Shown here in pieces: positions 8,795 through 16,331 of a stretch of DNA of 64,000 bases. The DNA comes from JAWKRB01 sp041389885. GTDB lineage: Bacteria > Myxococcota_A > Polyangia > Polyangiales > Ga0077539. The translations under genes and the position numbers were made by a program. The notes beneath the pieces are model-generated. The model saw only the letters and a program-made list of their open reading frames with translations, had not been told where the DNA came from and did not search any database. Where the stretch lies: the NCBI GenBank assembly GCA_041389885.1, contig JAWKRB010000007.1, positions 260,607 to 324,606 on the forward strand, given 5' to 3'. The stretch's first letter is position 1. Each line of letters opens with the position of its first letter.

Positions 8795-9499
8795 TCACGT
8801 CTCCACCAACGAGCGGCACACGCGCTCAGACTCACGAAAGACATCGTCCGCACCGACTGCTGTGTCGCGCTCGATGAAGAAGAGCTGCGGCCTTCTCTTC
8901 GCCGCCCTGGCTTTGCGCCACGCACGAGCGTCTTCTGCGAGGCGACGCGGGAGCAGCAGCGCCTCGACCTCGTCAAGCGCGACGCGATCCTCGATCCGAA
9001 GTTCCCAGGTCCATGCGCGACGGTCGGCGCCCGCGGGGTCGTTGGGGCCGTTGCTCGCGAACACCCCGTCAGGATCATCGCCGCGGTCCGGAAATCCAGA
9101 ATCGCGCCGCCCGGCGCCAGTCTCAAGATAGCGCGCAGGGTCGCGATACACCGCGCCCAGCCAAGCCCCGAAATCCTTCCGCCAGCTCACGATCGGGCGC
9201 GCGCTGCGCTGATACGCCGCCCAGCGCTCGCTCACGTCGCGCGTATGCCACGGGCGAAGGTGCCCGCGTTCGAGGGCACCCGTATCGTTCGGGCTGGCGC
9301 CGCCGCGCGCGCTTCGCTCCACGTCCGGATGCATCCAGAGCGCCGCATCGCCCAAAGCGCCTGCGCGGGTGTACGAGCAGGGGCCGGCGAAGAAGAACAC
9401 ATGGTTCTCTTCGAGCTTCTTGAACTCGGGGTGTCGCGCGGGCTCGGGTGTGGCGGCCAGTCGAGCCGCGGCGCAGGTGAGCGATGACCACTCCCCCAC
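8795..9499 (-). CDS. Unknown protein, first gene of the KaiC-like operon
   Basis: The frame ends at 8795 and is clearly coding from about 9450 onward (FKKLEENHVFFFAGPCSY, SWRKDFGAWLGAVYRDPARY, DEVEALLLPRRLAEDARAW). The family is not recognised. The start is uncertain: there is no ATG before residue-rich coding sequence, and GTG at 9499 is the best visible choice. The frame stays open to about 9846, so a longer N-terminus with an unusual start, or a lost start, is possible. The next gene begins two bases after its stop, so the three genes form one transcription unit. No membrane segment is seen. Confidence 0.5.
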   Translation of the reverse strand: MGEWSSLTCAAARLAATPEPARHPEFKKLEENHVFFFAGPCSYTRAGALGDAALWMHPDVERSARGGASPNDTGALERGHLRPWHTRDVSERWAAYQRSARPIVSWRKDFGAWLGAVYRDPARYLETGAGRRDSGFPDRGDDPDGVFASNGPNDPAGADRRAWTWELRIEDRVALDEVEALLLPRRLAEDARAWRKARAAKRRPQLFFIERDTAVGADDVFRESERVCRSLVET

Positions 9500-9812
9500 T
9501 GCGCAAAACGTGACCCCGCAGGAAAGTGTGACAGCGGCATTCGCGCAGCCAATGAAGACGCCGCGCCGACGCGAGACGGCTTCGACTTCATGCGCTTTGG
9601 AGCGGCGACCATGGGCGCGAACTCTACCATCTCGGGCCCGTGAGTTGGCGCGCGCGCTCCACCGCCCATCGGAGCGATCTTCAGGCGTCGCAGACCGCGC
9701 GGCCTCGTCGAGCAGCGAGAGGCGCCGCTGGAGGCGGTTGTCGAGGTTCCCGTCGGAGCCGAGCAGTACGAGGTCGTAGGGCAGCGCCGGGACGGCGCGT
9801 CGAGGAGCGACG

Positions 9813-9840
9813 GCCCCGCGCGTCCCGAGACGCGCGGGGC
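9813..9840 (-). terminator. Hairpin downstream of the Cys-rich lipoprotein gene
   Basis: A perfect 12-bp stem (9813-9824 with 829-840 of the same line, i.e. 9829-9840) closes on a CCGA loop. It begins six bases after the stop codon at 9847. There is no T tract, so it may be a stability hairpin or a weak intrinsic terminator. Confidence 0.7.
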
Positions 9841-9846
9841 TCAGGG

Positions 9847-12429
9847 TCACTGGCAGCGAACGCCGAGGGTCTGCGAGGGGCCGTTGCAGGTCGCCGTCTG
9901 CAGGCCGCCCCAGTTGGGGTTGGTGCTGTTCACGTCGATGCAGGGGCGCACGATGGCCGTGCTCGTGCTGTTCGGGCAGGAGCACATGTCGCCCGTGGCG
10001 TTGAGCTCGATCGCGGGGCGGTTCACGCCGGTGGAGTTCTCGGTGCCGCAGTTGCCGACGCGCCACGTCCGCCCGCCGCAGCTCACGCTCGTCGCGGTGC
10101 CGGAGCGGAGCGCCTGACAGATCGTGTTCGCTTCGGTGCCCGTGCACGTCACGCCGCCGGGGTTGTTGCTCCCGAAGATCGTGACCGTGGAGTACGTGCC
10201 GGTGAGCGTCGCGCGAAAGCTGTTCCAGGCCGCGCAGTGCGGCGAGGTCTGGCCCATGGTGAAGCTCCGCTCGAAGCCGACCGAGGTCGTGCAGGTGCCG
10301 CCCGCGCACACCTGACCCGAGGGGCAGGCCCGACCGCAGGCGCCGCAGTTCGCGACCGAGGTCGCCACGTCGGTCTCGCAGCCGTCGGTGAAGGTGCCGT
10401 TGCAGTCCCTGAACGAGCCCGAGCAGCTGCCCACGCGGCAGGCGCCGCTCACGCAGGCCGCCGTGCCGTTGGAGACGCTCCCGCACGCGCGCCCGCAGGC
10501 GCCGCAGTGCGCGGTGCTGGTGGTGGTGTTGACCTCGCAGCCGTCGGAGCGGTTGCTGTTGCAGTCGCCGAAGTCGGTGTTGCACGCGAAGGCGCAGGCC
10601 CCCGAGGCGCAGGTCGCGCGCGCGTTGGGAACGCTCCCGCAGGAGTTTCCGCACGAGCCGCAGTTCAGCGGGTCGGTCGCGGTGTTCGCGCACGCAGACC
10701 CGCAGGTGGTGAGCCCGCTGCTGCAGGTCACCACGCAGGCCCCGGCGCTGCACACGCGCCCCGCGGCGCAGGCGTTGCCGCAGGCGCCGCAGTTCGCGGG
10801 ATCAGCCTGCGTGTCGCGGCACGCGCCGCTGCAGTTCACCAGGCCCGTGGGGCAGCGCAGCTCGCAGCGCCCGCCCGCGCACACCTCGCCGTCGCGGCAC
10901 GACGTGCCGCAGGCGCCGCAGTTCAGCCGGTCGGTCTGCAGGTCTCTGCACACGCCGCCGCAGTCGGAGAGCCCCGTCGCGCAGGTGGCCACGCACTGCC
11001 CGGCGACGCACGCGCGCCCTGCGGCGCAGGCGTTTCCGCACGTTCCGCAGTTCGCGTTGTCGCTCTGCAGGTCGCGGCAGGAGTTGTTGCACACGCTCGA
11101 GCCCGAGGGGCACGACACGGCGCAGACCCCGCCCTGGCAGAGCTGCCCGCTGGGGCAGGGGGTGTCGCACGCGCCGCAGTGCGCGCGGTCGGTCTGCAGG
11201 TCACGGCAGGCGCCGCCGCAGACGCTCTGGCCCATCGGGCACGACACGGCGCAGACGCCCGCGACGCAGAGCTGCCCGCTGGGGCAGGCGGTGCCGCAGG
11301 CGCCGCAGTTGGCCCGGTCGGTCTGGAGGTCACGGCAGACCATGCCGCAGAGCGAGAGCGACGCGCCGCACGAGGTCTCGCAGACCCCGTTGGCGCAGAC
11401 CTGCCCCGCGGCGCACGCGGTGCCGCAGTTGCCACAGTTCGCGCGGTCGCTCTGAAGGTCTCTGCACACGCCGCCGCAGCTCACGAGCCCGCCGCCGCAG
11501 GAGGTCTCGCAGACCCCGTTGGCGCAGATCTGCCCCGCCCCGCAGCGCGTGCCGCAGGCGCCGCAGTTGTTGCGGTCGTTGGGGAGGTCGGCGCAGTAGC
11601 CCGCGCCCTGCGCGGAGCACGCGCTGAAGCCGCCGCCGCAGTCGGTGCGGCAGGTGCCCGAGACGCACGACTCGCCCGAGGCGCAGGCGGTCCCGCAGGC
11701 GCCGCAGTTCGCGCGGTCGCTCTGGAGGTCGCGGCAGCTGCCCGCGCAGTCCGACTGCCCCATCGCGCACGAGACCGCGCAGGAGCCGCTCTGGCACACC
11801 TGACCCGACGGGCACGCGTTGCCGCAGGCGCCGCAGTTCGCGCGGTCGCTCTGAAGGTCGCGACAGACGCCGCCGCAGTTGGTGGTGCTCGTGGCGCACG
11901 ACACCTGACAGGCCCCGGCGACGCAGGCGCTCCCGGCGGCGCAGGCGTTGTTGCACGCGCCGCAGTGGAGGTTGTCGCTCTGGGTGTTCACGCAGAAGTC
12001 CGAGGTCCCGGCGTCGCCCGCGCCGCCGCCGCTGCAGCGCGCGAGGGAGGGTCCGCAGTCGACGCCGCACTGCCCCGCGGCGCACACCTGCCCCGCGGCG
12101 CACGCGTTGCCGCAGGCGCCGCAGTTCGCGCGGTCGGTCTCGACCGTCACGCAGGCGCCGCCGCAGGCGCGCTGCGAGCCCGGGCACGCGATCGCGCACG
12201 CGCCCATCACGCACACCTGCCCGCCAGGGCACGCCGTGCCGCAGGCGCCGCAGTGGTCGCGGCTGGTCTGCGTGTCGACGCAGGCGTTCGCGCATACGAC
12301 CTGGCCCGTGGCGCAGGACGGCGCCGCGTCGATGGAGGCGTCCCCGTTGCCGACGACCGCCGAGTCGCCGCATCCGCTGATCGCCGCCGCGCAGGCGAGA
12401 AACAAGGCGATTTTCTTAAGTGACTTCAT
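9847..12429 (-). CDS. Giant Cys-rich repeat lipoprotein (860 aa)
   Basis: The start at 12429 has GGAGGA five bases upstream and gives a lipoprotein signal with lipobox ISGC near residue 20. About 15 tandem modules of roughly 35-40 residues follow, each with a core of the form NCGACGxxC, plus GGVCRDLQSDRANCGACG and SGQVC elements. This resembles the myxobacterial disulfide-rich repeats and Stig1-like domains. The last about 140 residues form a different domain, starting VGFERSFTMGQTSPHCAAW, with its own cysteines. The protein is probably an extended, disulfide-stapled rod on the cell surface. It is divergent from a second protein of the same architecture at 12697. Function unknown. Confidence 0.8.
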   Translation of the reverse strand: MKSLKKIALFLACAAAISGCGDSAVVGNGDASIDAAPSCATGQVVCANACVDTQTSRDHCGACGTACPGGQVCVMGACAIACPGSQRACGGACVTVETDRANCGACGNACAAGQVCAAGQCGVDCGPSLARCSGGGAGDAGTSDFCVNTQSDNLHCGACNNACAAGSACVAGACQVSCATSTTNCGGVCRDLQSDRANCGACGNACPSGQVCQSGSCAVSCAMGQSDCAGSCRDLQSDRANCGACGTACASGESCVSGTCRTDCGGGFSACSAQGAGYCADLPNDRNNCGACGTRCGAGQICANGVCETSCGGGLVSCGGVCRDLQSDRANCGNCGTACAAGQVCANGVCETSCGASLSLCGMVCRDLQTDRANCGACGTACPSGQLCVAGVCAVSCPMGQSVCGGACRDLQTDRAHCGACDTPCPSGQLCQGGVCAVSCPSGSSVCNNSCRDLQSDNANCGTCGNACAAGRACVAGQCVATCATGLSDCGGVCRDLQTDRLNCGACGTSCRDGEVCAGGRCELRCPTGLVNCSGACRDTQADPANCGACGNACAAGRVCSAGACVVTCSSGLTTCGSACANTATDPLNCGSCGNSCGSVPNARATCASGACAFACNTDFGDCNSNRSDGCEVNTTTSTAHCGACGRACGSVSNGTAACVSGACRVGSCSGSFRDCNGTFTDGCETDVATSVANCGACGRACPSGQVCAGGTCTTSVGFERSFTMGQTSPHCAAWNSFRATLTGTYSTVTIFGSNNPGGVTCTGTEANTICQALRSGTATSVSCGGRTWRVGNCGTENSTGVNRPAIELNATGDMCSCPNSTSTAIVRPCIDVNSTNPNWGGLQTATCNGPSQTLGVRCQ

Positions 12430-12696
12430 GGTCCTCCTCACGCTGGGTGCGAGGGAGACGATAGCCGCTCGCTCGAAGAACCGGCAGAAGTCCGCAGGAC
12501 GAGCGCCCGCCGCGCGCCCGTGTTCCTCCCACAACGTGCGCGGCTGCGCACAGCGCCCCACCGAACGCCCCTCACTCCCCTCGTGAAGTCTGTCGGCCCG
12601 AAGTCAACTGTGGGACCATCTCCGCAGGGACCGCGCCGGAGCGACGCTCCTGAAGCTCCAGCCGCGCTCAATCCTTCCACCTACGAAGAGGCAAAG
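12430..12696. promoter_or_regulatory. Divergent promoter region between two Cys-rich lipoproteins
   Basis: These 267 bases separate two divergent genes of the same type and must hold both promoters. No palindrome or repeat strong enough to call an operator was seen. The plus-strand gene has AGAGG nine bases before its start and the minus-strand gene has GGAGGA. Confidence 0.45.
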
Positions 12697-15600
12697 ATGA
12701 AGTCCACAAGGGAGCTCGCGCTGGCGGCCACGCTCCTGACAGCGTTCGCAGGGTGCGGCGGTCAATCGATCGTCGGAGGGGGCGGATCGCCCGTCGACGG
12801 CGGGGCGAGCGACCTCGGCTCGACCGACGGCGCGCTCTCCGACGGAGGTCAGGACGACGCGTCGACCGACGCCGCCGACGCGGTGATCGCCGACACCGGC
12901 CCCGCGCGGTGCGTGAGCAGCGCCGACTGCGCCGGCAATCCCATGGGGGCGGTGTGCAACACCGAGACCGGACAGTGCGTCGGGTGCGTCGCGAGCAATG
13001 ACACCTGCGAGGCGGGGAACTACTGCGACCCGATGACCGGCATGTGCGTTCGCGGCTGCCGCGACGACAACGCCTGCGCCTCGACCCCAGACGCCGACGG
13101 CGGCGTGGGCCCGCAGCTCCGCTGCAACCCCACCACCCGCAACTGCGTCCAGTGCGTCACCGATATGCACTGCCCCGCCGGCACGCTGTGCCGCGGCAAC
13201 GAGTGCGTGGTCGGCTGCATGGACGACACCCGCTGCGCCATGGGCGAGACCTGCTGCAACGGCGGCTGCGTCAACACCCAGAACAACACCGACAACTGCG
13301 GCGCGTGCGGCACGCAGTGCATGGTCCCCAACGCGCAGGCGGCCTGCGCGGCGGGCCAGTGCGCGGTGGGCACCTGCACCGGCGACCGGCGAGACTGCAA
13401 CAGCGACGTGACCGACGGCTGCGAGACCGACACCAACAGCAGCCTCGAGCACTGCGGCGGCTGCGGCCGCCTCTGCAACTCGCCGCCGAACGCCGCGGGC
13501 GCCTGCACCGCGGGGGTCTGCACCTTCACCTGCGCGACGGGCTTCGCCGACTGCGACAACGACCCCAGCAACGGCTGCGAGGTCGACCTCAACGCCAGCA
13601 ACGACCACTGCGGCGCCTGCGGCGCGGCCTGCGCCCCCGCCAACGCCACCGGCGCGTGCATGATGGGCCAGTGCGCCGTCGCGGCCTGCACCATGGGCTT
13701 CGGCGACTGCGACGGGCTCGTGAGCAACGGCTGCGAGGCGAACGTCCAGACCAGCACCACCCACTGCGGCACCTGCGGCACCATGTGCCCCACGCCCAGC
13801 AACGGCGAGGCCGCCTGCGCCATGGGCACCTGCGGCATCTCGACCTGCGGCTCGGGCTTCGCCGACTGCGACGGCGACGCGATGAGCGGCTGCGAGGTCA
13901 ACACCCAGACCAGCACCGCCCATTGCGGCGCCTGCGGCAACGCCTGCGAGCTCCCCAACGCCACCGCGGCCTGCACCGCCGGCGCCTGCGCCGTCGGGAG
14001 CTGCGCCACGGGCTTCGCCGACTGCGACAACGACCCCAGCAACGGCTGCGAGGTCAACACCCAGACCAGCACCGCCAACTGCGGCGCCTGCGGCAACGCC
14101 TGCGCCACCACCAACGGCAGCGCGGCCTGCGCCGCGGGCTCCTGCGCCACCGGCGGGTGCAACACGGGCTTCGCGGACTGCGACGGCGACCCCGCCAACG
14201 GCTGCGAGGTCAACACCCAGACCAACGCGGGCAACTGCGGCGCCTGCGGCACCGTCTGCAACCTCGCCAACGCGACCGCCGTCTGCGGCGCGGGCACCTG
14301 CGCCGTCGGCACCTGCAACGCGGGCTTCGCCGACTGCGACGGCAACCCCGCCAACGGCTGCGAGGTCAACCTCAACACCACCGCGTCGTCGTGCGGCGCC
14401 TGCGGCCGCGCCTGCGCCGCGCCCAACGGCGTCGCGGTCTGCTCCGCCGGCGCCTGCGCCGTCGGCGCCTGCAACGCGGGCTTCGCCGACTGCGACGGCA
14501 ACCCCGCCAACGGCTGCGAGGTCGTGATCGCGAGCGACACCGGCAACTGCGGCGCCTGCCGCAACGTGTGCCCCACGCCCTCGAACGGCAGCGCGGTGTG
14601 CTCCAGCGGCGTCTGCGGCATCGGCTCGTGCAGCTCGGGCACGGCGAACTGCGACGGCAACGTGAGCAACGGCTGCGAGGTCAACACCAACACCAGCCTG
14701 AGCAACTGCGGCGCCTGCGGCCGCGCCTGCGCCACCCCCGCGAACGGCGCGCCGGCCTGCACCGGCGGCGTCTGCGGCCTGGGCACCTGCAACGCGGGCT
14801 TCGCCAACTGCGACAACAACGCGGGCAACGGCTGCGAGACCAACCTCAACACCAACGTCTCGTCGTGCGGGGCCTGCGGCCGCGCGTGCAGCTTCGCCAA
14901 CGCCACGGCGACCTGCAGCGGCGGCGCCTGCGCCCTGGGCGCCTGCAACGCGGGCTTCGCCAACTGCGACGGCAACCCCGCCAACGGCTGCGAGACCAAC
15001 CTCGCCCTGGTCTCGTCGTGCGGCCGCTGCGGCAACGTGTGCACGGCCCCCACGGGGGGCACGGTCTCGTGCACCGCGGGGTCCTGCGTGCAGAGCTGCC
15101 CGGCGGGCCAGACCAACTGCGGCGGCGTGTGCCGCGCGACCGGCGCGTCGTGCACCAGCGCCGGCACCGGCGGCTGCGCCAACACCGGCACCGTCGTGTG
15201 CTCAGGGACCACCACGACCTGCTCGGCGGCGCCTCGCACCAGCGGGAGCTGCACCTCGCCCGCGGGCGGCGTCTGCACCACGGGCGGCACCTGCGCCTGC
15301 GCCACGGGTCAGACCAACTGCTCGGGCACCTGCCGCGCGGTGGCCACCGACACGAACAACTGCGGCGCCTGCGGCCGGGTGTGCACGGCCCCCACGGGGG
15401 GCACGGTCTCGTGCACCGCGGGGTCTTGCGTGCAGAGCTGCCCGGCGGGCCAGACCAACTGCGGCGGCGTCTGCCGCGCGACCGGCGCGACGTGCACCAG
15501 CGCCGGCACCGGCGGCTGCGCCAACACCGGCACCCTCGTGTGCTCGGGCACCACCACGGTCTGCTCGGCGACGCCCCGCACCAGCGGCCCCTGCTCCTCG

Positions 15601-16125
15601 CCGGCGGGAGGCACCTGCACCACGGGCGGCACCTGCACGTGCGGAACGGGGTTCACCAACTGCTCGGGCACCTGCCGCAACCTCCAGACCGAGAACGCGA
15701 ACTGCGGCGCCTGCGGCCGCGCGTGCTCCACGGGCTCGACCTGCGTGTCGGGCGTGTGCGTCGGTCAGGGCTCGCTGCGCTTCACGCTCACGTGGGACAC
15801 CAACGGAGACATGGACCTCCACGTGCTCCCGCCCTGCGGCACGGAGATCTACTACGGTCGCACCTCCGCCTGCGGCGGCACCCTCGACGTCGACAACACC
15901 TCGAGCCGCGGCCCTGAGAACATCTTCTGGAGCGGCAGCTACACGCCGGGGCGCTACTACGTCTGCGCCGAGGCGTTCTCCTCCACGGTGTCGCGCGCGA
16001 ACTACGTGCTCACGGTGGTGCGCAACGGCGTGACGGTCCGCACGGTCACGGGCAACCGCGGCGGCGTCACCGACGGCAACCGCGCCTGCGGCCCCGGCTT
16101 CAACCAGCTCACCATCGACCTCTGA
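12697..16125 (+). CDS. Giant Cys-rich repeat lipoprotein with C-terminal YfaP/DUF2135-like domain (1142 aa)
   Basis: A lipoprotein signal with lipobox FAGC (near residue 20) is followed by an Asp/Gly-rich linker. About 14 tandem units then follow, built from GFADCDGDPANGCEVN and NCGACGxxC elements. Near residues 780-1020 two longer units of about 120 residues, around TAPTGGTVSC and QTNCGGVCRATGA, are nearly identical to each other. The last about 120 residues contain LTWDTNGDMDLHV and GGTLDVDNTSSRGPENIFW, typical of YfaP/DUF2135 beta-sandwich domains. The protein probably projects that terminal domain from the cell surface. The repeated DNA makes it prone to repeat-number change. Confidence 0.8.
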   Translation: MKSTRELALAATLLTAFAGCGGQSIVGGGGSPVDGGASDLGSTDGALSDGGQDDASTDAADAVIADTGPARCVSSADCAGNPMGAVCNTETGQCVGCVASNDTCEAGNYCDPMTGMCVRGCRDDNACASTPDADGGVGPQLRCNPTTRNCVQCVTDMHCPAGTLCRGNECVVGCMDDTRCAMGETCCNGGCVNTQNNTDNCGACGTQCMVPNAQAACAAGQCAVGTCTGDRRDCNSDVTDGCETDTNSSLEHCGGCGRLCNSPPNAAGACTAGVCTFTCATGFADCDNDPSNGCEVDLNASNDHCGACGAACAPANATGACMMGQCAVAACTMGFGDCDGLVSNGCEANVQTSTTHCGTCGTMCPTPSNGEAACAMGTCGISTCGSGFADCDGDAMSGCEVNTQTSTAHCGACGNACELPNATAACTAGACAVGSCATGFADCDNDPSNGCEVNTQTSTANCGACGNACATTNGSAACAAGSCATGGCNTGFADCDGDPANGCEVNTQTNAGNCGACGTVCNLANATAVCGAGTCAVGTCNAGFADCDGNPANGCEVNLNTTASSCGACGRACAAPNGVAVCSAGACAVGACNAGFADCDGNPANGCEVVIASDTGNCGACRNVCPTPSNGSAVCSSGVCGIGSCSSGTANCDGNVSNGCEVNTNTSLSNCGACGRACATPANGAPACTGGVCGLGTCNAGFANCDNNAGNGCETNLNTNVSSCGACGRACSFANATATCSGGACALGACNAGFANCDGNPANGCETNLALVSSCGRCGNVCTAPTGGTVSCTAGSCVQSCPAGQTNCGGVCRATGASCTSAGTGGCANTGTVVCSGTTTTCSAAPRTSGSCTSPAGGVCTTGGTCACATGQTNCSGTCRAVATDTNNCGACGRVCTAPTGGTVSCTAGSCVQSCPAGQTNCGGVCRATGATCTSAGTGGCANTGTLVCSGTTTVCSATPRTSGPCSSPAGGTCTTGGTCTCGTGFTNCSGTCRNLQTENANCGACGRACSTGSTCVSGVCVGQGSLRFTLTWDTNGDMDLHVLPPCGTEIYYGRTSACGGTLDVDNTSSRGPENIFWSGSYTPGRYYVCAEAFSSTVSRANYVLTVVRNGVTVRTVTGNRGGVTDGNRACGPGFNQLTIDL

Positions 16126-16134
16126 CGCGCTCAG

Positions 16135-16157
16135 GGAGGGCGCCCTCGCCGCCCTCC
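16135..16157 (+). terminator. GC-rich hairpin after the 1142-aa lipoprotein gene
   Basis: An 8-bp perfect stem (GGAGGGCG with CGCCCTCC) surrounds a seven-base loop, ten bases after the stop codon. A pyrimidine-rich stretch (CTCCCCTCCCCTC) follows rather than a pure T run. Confidence 0.5.
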
Positions 16158-16223
16158 TCCCCTCCCCTCTGCCCACGCGGTCTCGACGCCGCACCGCGGG
16201 ACATTTTTCCCGTGAACACCCCC

Positions 16224-16246
16224 GATGTTCGTGCGTAATGAACATC
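16224..16246. promoter_or_regulatory. Inverted repeat upstream of the lectin gene, candidate operator
   Basis: GATGTTC and GAACATC form a perfect 7-bp inverted repeat with a nine-base spacer, 92 bases before the lectin start. It sits in one of the few locally AT-rich patches of the region. Operator function is an inference. Confidence 0.35.
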
Positions 16247-16331
16247 TGGGTGCGACGCCGCGTCTCGCGACCGCACAATTCACCGTCTCCGCGACGCCCT
16301 GGGGTGGTCCGCAGTGGCGGCACGAAGGAGG

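Noticed and set aside
9640..12423. Long plus-strand open frame of over 900 codons opposite the Cys-rich lipoprotein gene
   Set aside because: It is almost pure Ala/Arg/Gly/Val without protein-like motifs and is the complement of a gene with a signal peptide, ribosome site and regular Cys repeats. High GC explains the lack of stops.
13020..15917. Two very long open frames (minus 13020-15305, plus 13044-15917) within the 1142-aa lipoprotein gene
   Set aside because: Both have the repetitive low-information composition of shadow frames over a repeat gene, with no start context.
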